Shown here: piece after piece, positions 43,372 to 50,683 of the stretch
Layout: every line of letters begins with the position of its first letter
Numbering within the stretch: position 1 is the first letter of the stretch
DNA from: Cytobacillus oceanisediminis
GTDB lineage: Bacteria > Bacillota > Bacilli > Bacillales > Cytobacillaceae
Assembly (NCBI RefSeq): GCF_003182355.1
Contig: NZ_QGTW01000002.1
Coordinates: 428,653 to 492,652, forward strand
Length of the DNA: 64,000 bases
Direction of reading: 5' to 3'
The notes under the pieces: generated by a model
What the model saw: only the letters and a program-made list of their open reading frames with translations
Told to the model about the DNA's origin: nothing
The model's database searches: none
Program-made: the position numbers and the translations under genes

Positions 43372-44661
43372 ATGAAAAGAAACCTGTATGAACAACTTAT
43401 AAAAGATTATAATGGTGAGCTTACTCATTCTGGTGTCAGCGGTGATAGATTGGCTTTAAGACTTGATGAGCTTTCCAAAATAGGCCTTATGGAAAGCGGC
43501 GGGGTCACACGCCCTGGCTATTCAGCAGAGGAAAAAAGAGCAAAAGAATTAGTGATCAGCTGGATGGAGAGTGCTGGTTTAAGTGTGACTACAGATGGTG
43601 CCGGCAATGTATTTGGAAGGCTGGAAGGGAAAAAAGATACTCCTGCCATTGTTTCAGGTTCGCATGTCGATAGCGTTCCAAACGGAGGGCACTTTGATGG
43701 CCCCCTCGGCGTTCTGTCTGCTTTGGAAGTAGTGGAAGCATGGAAAGAAACAGGATACATACCGGAAAAGCCTTATGAGGTTGCTATTTTTTCAGATGAA
43801 GAGGGTTCCCGATTTAAGAGCAGCTTAACAGGCAGCCGGGCTTTTATGGGCCAACTAAAGCCGGAGGAAATGGATAGCCTGCGTGATGAAAATGGGAAGT
43901 CATTCAGAGAAGTTTTAGCCGAATATGGCAGCAGTGCTGAAGAGTGCTTAAGGGCCGGAAACAACAGGCGGGAAATGGACACCTTTGTCGAAGTGCATAT
44001 TGAACAGGGAAAGGTGCTGGAAAGAGAAGGCCAGCCTGTTGGAGTCGTAAGAGGCATTGCAGGCCCGGCCTCGCTGGAGGTAACTTTTACGGGGGAAGCC
44101 GGACATGCAGGAAATACGCCGATGGCTGGGCGCAAAGATCCGCTGGTGGCTGCCTCGTTATTTGTGGGAGCCATTGAGAAGTTTCCAAAACAAGTCAGCG
44201 ATACAGCCGTTGCCACTGTCGGAAAGCTGAACGTACATCCAAACGGCTTTAATGTCATCGCCCAAGAAGTTAAATTGATTGTGGATATTCGGGATATCTT
44301 TGAAGAAACCCGTGACCAGCTGCTGGAGCTCATTACAGCCGTGGCCCGAAAAATAGCCGAGGAAAGAAATATTGAAGTACAAATGAACCTGAATGCAAAA
44401 ATAAAGCCACTGCCGATTAAAGACACACTTCAGGCTAAAATAGCAGGATCCCTCTCCAAATTTGATATAAAACCAGTCTATATTCCGAGCGGTGCCGGAC
44501 ATGACACGATGATTGTAGGAACTGAAATACCAGCTGCCATGCTGTTTGTTCGAAGCAAGGATGGCATCAGCCACAATCCGCGCGAATGGACTTCCTTAAA
44601 TGACTGTGTTTATGGTGTCCATGTTTTGAAGGATTTTGTTGAGGGGCTTATGGAAGATTAA
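43372..44661 (+). CDS. M20-family Zn-dependent carbamoylase/allantoate amidohydrolase-type enzyme
   Basis: Zinc hydrolase of 429 residues in the hydantoinase/carbamoylase branch. The ATG at 43372 follows AGAGAGGG; 56 more codons are open upstream but only across the 20-bp repeat element. Motifs in order: SGSHVDSVPNGGHFDG, SDEEGSRFKSS, VEVHIEQGKVLE, GHAGNTPM, PSGAGHDTM and SHNPREW. It is a paralogue of the enzyme at 8836 from the same branch. Candidates are N-carbamoyl-L-amino-acid hydrolase, beta-ureidopropionase or allantoate amidohydrolase. Lying behind an aldehyde dehydrogenase and a 3-hydroxyisobutyrate-dehydrogenase-like gene, a beta-ureido acid is plausible. It has its own terminator. 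Confidence 0.89.
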   Translation: MKRNLYEQLIKDYNGELTHSGVSGDRLALRLDELSKIGLMESGGVTRPGYSAEEKRAKELVISWMESAGLSVTTDGAGNVFGRLEGKKDTPAIVSGSHVDSVPNGGHFDGPLGVLSALEVVEAWKETGYIPEKPYEVAIFSDEEGSRFKSSLTGSRAFMGQLKPEEMDSLRDENGKSFREVLAEYGSSAEECLRAGNNRREMDTFVEVHIEQGKVLEREGQPVGVVRGIAGPASLEVTFTGEAGHAGNTPMAGRKDPLVAASLFVGAIEKFPKQVSDTAVATVGKLNVHPNGFNVIAQEVKLIVDIRDIFEETRDQLLELITAVARKIAEERNIEVQMNLNAKIKPLPIKDTLQAKIAGSLSKFDIKPVYIPSGAGHDTMIVGTEIPAAMLFVRSKDGISHNPREWTSLNDCVYGVHVLKDFVEGLMED

Positions 44662-44681
44662 ATCTGAATCATACCATTCTG

Positions 44682-44716
44682 AAAAGAGCAGCCAAATATA
44701 TCCGGCTGCTCTTTTT
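44682..44716 (+). terminator. Terminator of the M20 carbamoylase gene
   Basis: AAAAGAGCAGCC / GGCTGCTCTTTT perfect stem with TTTTT tail. Confidence 0.92.
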
Positions 44717-44800
44717 GTGCGTACGGCTTGGATGCAGTCTGCAGGGGGCATTTCCAGAGCCTTAAATTTAAGGTTTTTGATCAATTTAAATGTAATGGAA

Positions 44801-44828
44801 AATAAAAATAGCCACCTGAAAGATGGCT
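44801..44828 (-). terminator. Terminator of the yesL-like gene
   Basis: AGCCACCT / AGATGGCT stem with one G-U pair; on the minus strand it is followed by ATTTTTATT. Confidence 0.78.
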
Positions 44829-44849
44829 AAATGGGTTGAGGATCTCATG

Positions 44850-45440
44850 TTATTCAGGCTGGACAGCAGAGATTTTAGTAAACACCCGGTAACAAAGGAG
44901 ATAATTCACATAGGCATATACACTGAATATAAAGAAAAAAGTGACCGACCATGTCAAGACAAACAAAACGCATAAGGCCAGCAGGAAAATGGATGCAATA
45001 GTAGTTGGAAAGTATCTAACTGAAAAGAATAAAGAGTTCTTTATTGCGCTCATAAAATGAACATTATAATTTGCAATGGTAGAGAAAATAAAGCTGGAAA
45101 TAGACAGAAAGAGAGTTCCGAATATAGTAAGGATAGGTAAAAGAATAGATTGAAATTCACCGAGATTTTCCATTAGGAAATAGTCGATACTAAATATCCC
45201 GGCAAAGGCTAGCCAAACAAGGCCTAGCAAAAAGCTTAATTTAAAATTCTTTTTGAAGAAATGAATAAAAGGTCTAAACACGCTATAGTCTTTATGCAAA
45301 ATCCATTGCCGGATGACACAGTACATGGCTACAGTTGCCGGAAAAATTGTCATCACAGGCAGACAAAACAATAGCCAAAGAATATTAAGCAGAAAAAAAG
45401 AAGTTAGAAATTCAAGTATCCTCATTATTTTTTCATTCAC
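44850..45440 (-). CDS. YesL family (DUF624) membrane protein
   Basis: Membrane protein of about 196 residues with five or six helices in the YesL/DUF624 family. The N-terminal LEFLTSFFLLNILWLLFCLPVMTIFPATVAMYCVIRQWIL contains the family LxLLW..F.LPV.T..PAT.A motif. I prefer the GTG at 45440 behind GGTGAG; a TTG at 45461 is possible but has no site. Such genes commonly accompany sugar ABC transporters for plant oligosaccharides, role unknown. An AraR-like box lies 27 bases upstream, which places it in the arabinose regulon. It points away from araN, downstream of araR on the same strand. Confidence 0.83.
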   Translation of the reverse strand: MNEKIMRILEFLTSFFLLNILWLLFCLPVMTIFPATVAMYCVIRQWILHKDYSVFRPFIHFFKKNFKLSFLLGLVWLAFAGIFSIDYFLMENLGEFQSILLPILTIFGTLFLSISSFIFSTIANYNVHFMSAIKNSLFFSVRYFPTTIASIFLLALCVLFVLTWSVTFFFIFSVYAYVNYLLCYRVFTKISAVQPE

Positions 45441-45466
45441 TTGACTCACCAAACTTATCAAAGTTT

Positions 45467-45482
45467 ACTTGCACGTACAATT
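45467..45482. promoter_or_regulatory. AraR-like box upstream of yesL-like gene
   Basis: ACTTGCACGTACAATT; its complement AATTGTACGTGCAAGT is close to the AraR consensus ATTTGTACGTACAAAT. It lies just before the gene start, as expected for repression by AraR. Confidence 0.75.
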
Positions 45483-45565
45483 AAAATAGCATATTTTCAT
45501 GTAAAAAAGAAGACTTCTTAAGAACATATGAAGGAATAGATAGATATAATAAGAGTTTTTAGTAA

Positions 45566-45603
45566 ACACCGCCCTATCTTGTCCATACAAGTTAGGGCGG
45601 TGT
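45566..45603. repeat. Strong hairpin between araR and the yesL-like gene
   Basis: ACACCGCCCTATCTTG pairs with CAAGTTAGGGCGGTGT (one mismatch), loop TCCATA. It lacks a clean T run on either strand, so it may be an mRNA stabiliser or processing signal rather than a terminator. Confidence 0.6.
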
Positions 45604-45641
45604 GGTTTACCAAAGGTACAAAAAAGTGAAAGGAAGGATAA

Positions 45642-45688
45642 TAAAAAACAAAGGCGGACGCATTCTTTATTCATAAGAATGCGTCCGC
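45642..45688 (-). terminator. Terminator of araR
   Basis: GCGGACGCATTCTT / AAGAATGCGTCCGC perfect 14-bp stem; the minus-strand continuation is T-rich (CTTTGTTTTTT). Confidence 0.9.
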
Positions 45689-45696
45689 TAATTTGT

Positions 45697-46839
45697 TTAG
45701 GCCTCTTTGACCTTTAGTCGCGGAGCTGTGGAATTCCTGATAATAAGCTCAGGCTCATAAACTTTCGAATAAGAATCATTGCTCCGATTTTCAACAGCAG
45801 AAACAATCCATTTAGCGGCTTCTACTCCCATATCCATTTTTGGATGGGTTACCGATGTTAGCTTAATATCAGACGCTTCAGCTAAAAAAGAATCATCGTA
45901 TCCAATGATTGACACATCTTCGGGAACACTTAACCCAAGCCGTCTTAACATATTTAGAACCTGTAAAGCCAGTTCATCATTATAACAAACGATTGCAGAA
46001 GGCTTAGATTCAGATGAGAAGTATTTTTCTAGTCGATCAATCAAAGAACCGTCTTTTTCTTCGGTAGTGTAGGTAATGACCATATCTGGGAAAAAGGGAA
46101 GCCCGTGCTCCCGGAATGCCCGAATAAATCCTTGCATACGGTTGACCCCTTGACGGTCATCTGTCTTAAAGAGTCCAATGATTTTTTCATGTCCCAGTTC
46201 TATTAAGTGTTCTGTCGCAATAAAACCTCCATGTTCATCATCCATAATAATATGAGGAGGCATTAGTTGTGAATAATACTGGTTTATCATCAAATAAGGA
46301 ACGTTGTTTTGTTCCAGCTGTAAATAGTAGTGAAGATTAGGATTGAAATTGCTGCTCTTTGTAGGTTCGACAATAAGGCCATCAATATTCCTATCCAGCA
46401 TTGTCTGTAAACATTGTTTTTCTTTTTCAATATTATTGTCCGTACAAGCAAAAGTAAGAGAATATCCTTGATCTGTTAAATATGATTCAATGCCTTTAAT
46501 AATTGACGGGAAAATATAATCGGAGATATAGGTTGTAATAACGCCAATATTTTTCCCATTTGAAGCAGGGGGCTGGACGGGCTGTTCGTTTTGCCCGGCA
46601 GTTTGTTTGTGTATTGCTGTTGCTGTTGAAGAACAGAACGTTCCTGCTCCTTGTTCACGGTATAATAGGCCATCGTGGACGAGTTCGCCAACAGCTTGCC
46701 GAACGGTATGTCTGCTTACGCCAAACATTTTAACAAGTTCATTTTCAGAATAAATTTTCTCGCCGGGTTTTACCTTCCCGCTCATGATCCATTCTGTTAT
46801 TTGATCCTTTACCATATTATATTTAGTTTGTTGTGTCAC
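45697..46839 (-). CDS. araR: Arabinose-responsive repressor AraR
   Basis: Chimeric repressor of about 380 residues: a GntR-type winged HTH (KYNMVKDQITEWIMSGKVKPGEKIYSENELVKMFGVSRHTVRQAVGELVHDGLLYREQGAGTF) joined to a LacI/GalR periplasmic-binding-like sensor (IGVITTYISDYIFPSIIKGIE ... PSAIVCYNDELALQVLNMLRRLGLSVPEDVSIIGYDD). This domain order is the hallmark of Bacillus AraR, which releases DNA when L-arabinose binds. I take GTG at 46839 behind GGTGAG; GTG 46848 and TTG 46857 are alternatives. It is divergent from araN. The AraR box just after its own promoter indicates autorepression. Confidence 0.93.
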   Translation of the reverse strand: MTQQTKYNMVKDQITEWIMSGKVKPGEKIYSENELVKMFGVSRHTVRQAVGELVHDGLLYREQGAGTFCSSTATAIHKQTAGQNEQPVQPPASNGKNIGVITTYISDYIFPSIIKGIESYLTDQGYSLTFACTDNNIEKEKQCLQTMLDRNIDGLIVEPTKSSNFNPNLHYYLQLEQNNVPYLMINQYYSQLMPPHIIMDDEHGGFIATEHLIELGHEKIIGLFKTDDRQGVNRMQGFIRAFREHGLPFFPDMVITYTTEEKDGSLIDRLEKYFSSESKPSAIVCYNDELALQVLNMLRRLGLSVPEDVSIIGYDDSFLAEASDIKLTSVTHPKMDMGVEAAKWIVSAVENRSNDSYSKVYEPELIIRNSTAPRLKVKEA

Positions 46840-46874
46840 CGGTCTCACCACTTTCAACTTGTATGCTTAATGAA

Positions 46875-46911
46875 ACTTATACGTACAATAGCTTAGTATG
46901 ATATTATCATA
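46875..46911 (-). promoter_or_regulatory. araR promoter (-10) with AraR box
   Basis: On the minus strand TGATATGAT (TATGAT at 46906-46911) is an extended -10. Just downstream on that strand lies TATTGTACGTATAAGT (46875-46890 complement), a good AraR box placed over the start of transcription. Confidence 0.72.
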
Positions 46912-46954
46912 TCAGAAAAGTATTAAAGCTACTATAAAAATGAACAAAAAAAGA

Positions 46955-46970
46955 ACACGTACGTATAAGA
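46955..46970. promoter_or_regulatory. AraR-like box in the araR-araN intergenic region
   Basis: ACACGTACGTATAAGA, centred on ACGT. It is 41 bp from the next box at 46996, measured centre to centre, which suits cooperative binding with a DNA loop. Confidence 0.7.
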
Positions 46971-46992
46971 TGTGAATATTCAAAAAAAAAGA

Positions 46993-47021
46993 TTGACGTG
47001 TACGCACAGGTATATTAGTAT
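46993..47021 (+). promoter_or_regulatory. araN promoter with overlapping AraR-like box
   Basis: TTGACG (46993-46998) and TAGTAT (47016-47021), 17-bp spacer. ACGTGTACGCACAGGT (46996-47011), an AraR-like box, fills the spacer, so bound AraR would exclude RNA polymerase. Confidence 0.65.
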
Positions 47022-47032
47022 TTGAAATATAA

Positions 47033-47046
47033 AGAATACGCTTTCA
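47033..47046 (-). promoter_or_regulatory. cre-like site upstream of araN
   Basis: TGAAAGCGTATTCT on the minus strand, differing from the cre consensus WTGNAARCGNWWWCA only at the last base. It lies just downstream of the predicted start of transcription. Confidence 0.55.
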
Positions 47047-47114
47047 AAGCCTTTAAATGACCAAAAAAATGATCTATTTTTCTCTTTCCGAAAAATCGAA
47101 GGAGAAGGATATTT

Positions 47115-47132
47115 AGGAGGGCTCTTATGTAA
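47115..47132 (+). other. Start-stop mini-frame ATG-TAA behind a strong ribosome site
   Basis: AGGAGG (47115-47120) is followed six bases later by ATG directly followed by TAA (47127-47132). It lies in the araN leader, about 140 bases before the real start. Such start-stop elements can hold a ribosome and affect leader structure or mRNA life; here this is only a suggestion. Confidence 0.4.
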
Positions 47133-47139
47133 TAGCTTA

Positions 47140-47155
47140 ACATGTACGTATATCT
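47140..47155. promoter_or_regulatory. AraR-like box in the araN leader
   Basis: ACATGTACGTATATCT, about 115 bp downstream of the predicted start of transcription. A distant second box allows looping with the promoter box. Confidence 0.6.
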
Positions 47156-47213
47156 TTGTAATGTTCAAGTGTATTGAGAAATGGGTATTTTTTCTTTCTA
47201 TCTTAATTGAAAA

Positions 47214-47227
47214 TGTTTACGCTTACA
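47214..47227 (-). promoter_or_regulatory. cre site before araN
   Basis: TGTAAGCGTAAACA on the minus strand fits the cre consensus WTGNAARCGNWWWCA at every position. It is about 40 bases before the araN start, suited to a CcpA roadblock. Confidence 0.75.
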
Positions 47228-47269
47228 ATATTTGTTTGTTCACTTAATATAATTTTTGGGGGGATCAGC

Positions 47270-48634
47270 TTGTTTAAAGTGTCTAAAAAAATAGGTGCCG
47301 GAATGTTACTAGCTACTATGCTCGTTAGTACTGCTCTGACTGGATGTTCAGGTTCAAGTGAAAGTTCTTCTGGAAAATCTGATGGGAAAATCGAGTTATC
47401 CTTTATGTTCAGAGGCCAGCCTCAAGAACAGGAAGCATTTAAAGAAGTTATTAAGAAGTATGAAGAGGCAAATCCCGATGTGGATGTAACAATGGTCATT
47501 ACGGCTCCTGACCAGTATGATACTAAATTAAAAGCTGCTATTGCCGGCAGAAAGATTCCTGACGTTTTCTTCTATAATCCTGCTCAAGTGAAAGCTTATG
47601 TAAACTCTGGTGTATTGCTTGACATTACAGAACAGGTTGAAGGCTCTGAAGATATTAAGCTGGAAGATATTTGGGAAACTGGAGTAGACAAGTACCGATA
47701 TGATGGGAAAACATTAGGTGAAGGTGCTATTTACGGATTGCCAAAAGATTTGGGTCCTTTTGCTTTAGGATACAACAAGACGATGTTTGAAGAAGCAGGA
47801 ATTCCTCTTCCTGATAAAGATAAGCCTTATACATGGGATGAATTTATCTCAGTATCGCAAGAGTTGACAAAGGATACGAATGGCGACGGCAAAATGGATC
47901 AATATGGTACAGGCTTTAACGTAAACTGGGCACTGCAGCCATTTGTTTGGAGCAATGGGGCTGACTGGCTTGATGAAACAAAGACGAAAGTAACAATTGA
48001 TGACCCAAAATTTACTGAAGCGCTTCAGTGGTTTGCTGACCACCAAAACAAATATAAAATTACTCCATCTATCGGTGAAGCACAAACACTTGATACATAC
48101 CAGAGATGGTTGAAAGGTCAATTAGCGTTCTTCCCTGTTGGTCCATGGGATATGGGTGCATTCAAAGAGCAGTTGAAGTTTGAATATGATTTAATTCCTT
48201 GGCCGGCTGGCTCTACCGGTAAATCTGCAGCTTGGATCGGATCTCTTGGAATCGGTGTGGGATCTACAACGAAACATCCAGAAGAAGCAGCTGAGCTGGC
48301 AATGTACCTCTCCGCTGATCAAGAGGGACAGCAAGCGTTAGTTGATGCACAAGTACAGCTGCCTAATAGTATGGAAGTAGCAAAATCCTGGTCTGAAGAT
48401 ACAAGCATTAAGCCGGAAAATAAACAAGAATTCTTAGACATTATCAATGATTATGGACGCGGTTTCCCAGCTGAACACACTTATACCGGGGAATGGTATG
48501 AAGAATTTTTCAAGAATATTCAGCCAGTTTTAGATGGGAAGCAAACAGCAGAAGAATACGTGAAAGAAGCACAGCCTAAAATGCAAAAGCTGCTGGATGC
48601 TGCCATTGAACAAGAAAAGCAGGCTGCAAAGTAA
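47270..48634 (+). CDS. araN: Arabinose/arabino-oligosaccharide ABC transporter binding lipoprotein
   Basis: Extracellular sugar receptor of 454 residues from a TTG at 47270 behind TTGGGGGGAT; the frame is open 21 codons upstream through the leader. The signal peptide ends in lipobox LTGC with a Ser/Gly linker. The SBP_bac_1 fold is recognised from [58 protein letters not shown] and [12 protein letters not shown]. Position next to divergent araR and before two MalFG-type permeases matches AraN of B. subtilis, which brings in alpha-1,5-arabino-oligosaccharides. There is no dedicated ATPase in the cluster; the shared MsmX-type ATPase elsewhere is expected to serve it. Confidence 0.9.
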   Translation: MFKVSKKIGAGMLLATMLVSTALTGCSGSSESSSGKSDGKIELSFMFRGQPQEQEAFKEVIKKYEEANPDVDVTMVITAPDQYDTKLKAAIAGRKIPDVFFYNPAQVKAYVNSGVLLDITEQVEGSEDIKLEDIWETGVDKYRYDGKTLGEGAIYGLPKDLGPFALGYNKTMFEEAGIPLPDKDKPYTWDEFISVSQELTKDTNGDGKMDQYGTGFNVNWALQPFVWSNGADWLDETKTKVTIDDPKFTEALQWFADHQNKYKITPSIGEAQTLDTYQRWLKGQLAFFPVGPWDMGAFKEQLKFEYDLIPWPAGSTGKSAAWIGSLGIGVGSTTKHPEEAAELAMYLSADQEGQQALVDAQVQLPNSMEVAKSWSEDTSIKPENKQEFLDIINDYGRGFPAEHTYTGEWYEEFFKNIQPVLDGKQTAEEYVKEAQPKMQKLLDAAIEQEKQAAK

Positions 48635-48664
48635 TCAGATTGAACATGGGATAAGGAAAACTAT

Positions 48665-48715
48665 AAATGGTGCTGGTGTGAGTAAGGTGTTACTGGCACC
48701 ATTTATTCCTTTTTT
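48665..48715 (+). terminator. Hairpin between araN and araP
   Basis: AAATGGTGC / GCACCATTT perfect stem with inner pairing, then TATTCCTTTTTT. A leaky terminator here would give more binding protein than permease, a common arrangement. Confidence 0.75.
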
Positions 48716-48732
48716 CTGAAAGGGTGGGGAAA

Positions 48733-49623
48733 ATGATAGCGAAATCCAAACTGCATCGCACTGAACAAAGATATGCTTACTTTTTTATTGCTGCCCCTAT
48801 TATAGGATTCCTCCTTTTTGCCATGACCCCCTTAGCGTACTCCATTTATGGTGCTTTTACCGACTGGAACGGTCTCGGTCGAATGGAATTTGTAGGGCTG
48901 GAAAACTTCAAAAATGTATTTCAGGATGAATATTTCTATAAATCGATGTATAACACAATTTTTATGATGCTTGGCATACCAATAGGGATTGTGATTGCCT
49001 TGCTTTTGGCCCTGGCATTAAATAGAGGGATTCCTGGAACCAATACTTTTAGAGTGCTGTACTATATCCCGGTTGTTTCTTCTATTGCTGCAGTATCGAT
49101 TTTATGGCAATGGGCTTACAACGGTGATTATGGATTAGTCAATCAGTTTTTGGCTATTTTCGGAATAGAAGGGCCTAACTGGCTGCAGAACACATCTACC
49201 GTCAAGCCTGCGCTGATCATCATGGCGGTGTGGAAAGGTTTGGGGTTTACGATGCTGCTTTATTTGGCTGCTCTTCAAAGTGTTCCGGCTACTTATTATG
49301 AAGCGGCCAAACTAGATGGTGCTAACGCATTTCAGGCTTTTTGGCATATTACTCTCCCGATGGTAAAACCAGTTACTTTCTTCATAGTTGTAACCAATAT
49401 TATTGGCGGCGCCCAAATATTTACTGAAATTAATGTTATGACACCAACCGGTGGTCCTGAATATAGTTCTGCCTCTGTTGTATTTTATATCTGGCAAAAA
49501 GCATTTGGAAGCTTCCAACTAGGTTATGCATCGGCTATGGCCTTGGTACTTGGGCTTTTCATCTTTATCATTACGCTAATCCAGTTTAGGATAAACGAAA
49601 AAAATTCCTTTGACATGGATTAA
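48733..49623 (+). CDS. araP: Arabino-oligosaccharide ABC transporter permease
   Basis: Membrane permease of 296 residues (MalF/UgpA type) with six helices, from the ATG at 48733 behind AAAGGGTGGGG. The N-terminal helix FIAAPIIGFLLFAMTPLAYSIYGAFTDWNGLG and the EAA loop AATYYEAAKLDGANAFQAFWHITLP (first residues read SVPATYYEAAKLDG) are clear. It lies between araN and araQ and pairs with AraQ. No ATP-binding subunit is encoded in the cluster. Confidence 0.92.
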   Translation: MIAKSKLHRTEQRYAYFFIAAPIIGFLLFAMTPLAYSIYGAFTDWNGLGRMEFVGLENFKNVFQDEYFYKSMYNTIFMMLGIPIGIVIALLLALALNRGIPGTNTFRVLYYIPVVSSIAAVSILWQWAYNGDYGLVNQFLAIFGIEGPNWLQNTSTVKPALIIMAVWKGLGFTMLLYLAALQSVPATYYEAAKLDGANAFQAFWHITLPMVKPVTFFIVVTNIIGGAQIFTEINVMTPTGGPEYSSASVVFYIWQKAFGSFQLGYASAMALVLGLFIFIITLIQFRINEKNSFDMD

Positions 49624-49660
49624 ATAAAGGTGAGTAACTAGCAGAAAGGGGCTTAATAGG

Positions 49661-50548
49661 ATGGAAACTGTACTTGCAGAGAAAAAGGAAATAGTGGCTG
49701 CGCTCAGGTCAGAAAAAAAAATAAATAGAACGACAAATATTTTTGTTTTTATCTTTTTAAGTATTGGCGCCGTATTTATGGTAGCGCCATTGCTATGGAT
49801 GTTCTCGACTTCTATTAAAACAAAAGAAGATGTATTTGCTTTACCGCCGGTTTGGATTCCGGAAACCATTTCGTTCAGTAAATATACAGAGATTTGGGAA
49901 ATGGGGCCCCTCCTTTCGGGTATTTCAAATAGTTTGATAGTAGCCGTTACAGTAACGGTGATAGGAACCTTCACTTCTAGCCTGGCCGCATTTGCCTTTG
50001 CGAAACTTAAGTTTCCAGGAAGAAACAATATCTTCATTATGCTTTTTGCATCCGTGATGATTCCATACCCGGTGGTTATGATTCCCCAATTTATTATGTT
50101 TTCAAGTATAGGTTGGGTTGATACATTATTGCCCTTAATTGTACCTGGCCTATTTGGGAATATATTTATGATATTCTTCCTGCGCCAATATTTAACAAGC
50201 GTTCCAAATTCAATTATCGAAGCGGCGAAGATTGATGGATGTTCATATTTCCAAATTTTTTACAAGATTATTTTTCCATTAATAAAGCCGGCAGTAGCAG
50301 CACAGTTGATTTTATGGTTTATGGGCATTTGGAATGATTATTTGGGTCCGATCCTTTACCTGAACTCACCTGAAAAACAAACACTGCAGCTGGTAATCGC
50401 AAACTTTAACGCGTCATATGCGATTCAAAGTGATTATCCATTAATTATGGCGGCTTCAGTGGTTGCTTTGCTTCCAATGCTTATTGTATTTATCATCTTC
50501 CAAAAGCAAATAATTGAATCTATTGCCATTTCCGGAGTAAAAGGATAA
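49661..50548 (+). CDS. araQ: Arabino-oligosaccharide ABC transporter permease
   Basis: Second permease of 295 residues (MalG type). Six helices follow a charged start (KEIVAALRSEKKINR). The MalG-type motifs are VAPLLWMFSTSIKTKEDVFALPPVWIPETISFSKYTEIWE near the N-terminus and the EAA loop SIIEAAKIDGCSYFQIFYKIIFPLIKPA. The ATG follows AGAAAGGGG. A strong terminator after the gene separates it from the GH43 gene. Forms the channel with AraP. Confidence 0.92.
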   Translation: METVLAEKKEIVAALRSEKKINRTTNIFVFIFLSIGAVFMVAPLLWMFSTSIKTKEDVFALPPVWIPETISFSKYTEIWEMGPLLSGISNSLIVAVTVTVIGTFTSSLAAFAFAKLKFPGRNNIFIMLFASVMIPYPVVMIPQFIMFSSIGWVDTLLPLIVPGLFGNIFMIFFLRQYLTSVPNSIIEAAKIDGCSYFQIFYKIIFPLIKPAVAAQLILWFMGIWNDYLGPILYLNSPEKQTLQLVIANFNASYAIQSDYPLIMAASVVALLPMLIVFIIFQKQIIESIAISGVKG

Positions 50549-50597
50549 GCAAATTTAGAAATAATCTTTTTGATGCCATTTGAAAATAAAACAAGGG

Positions 50598-50635
50598 AAG
50601 GCACTTATCATTTTAGCGATAAGTGCCTTTGTTTT
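50598..50635 (+). terminator. Terminator after araQ
   Basis: AAGGCACTTATC / GATAAGTGCCTT perfect 12-bp stem and TGTTTT tail. Genes beyond it need readthrough or their own promoter, which I could not define. Confidence 0.88.
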
Positions 50636-50683
50636 AGCAGTTCTCTTAAACAGAACAAAATATATATAAGTGCGGGGATTATT

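Noticed and set aside
43773-44426. Long minus-strand open frame of 217 codons
   Set aside because: Antisense to the well-supported M20 carbamoylase gene; Ser/Pro-rich low-complexity translation.
45465-45674. Small gene on the minus strand between araR and the yesL-like gene
   Set aside because: It covers the araR terminator, a second hairpin and an AraR box; no ribosome site or family pattern.
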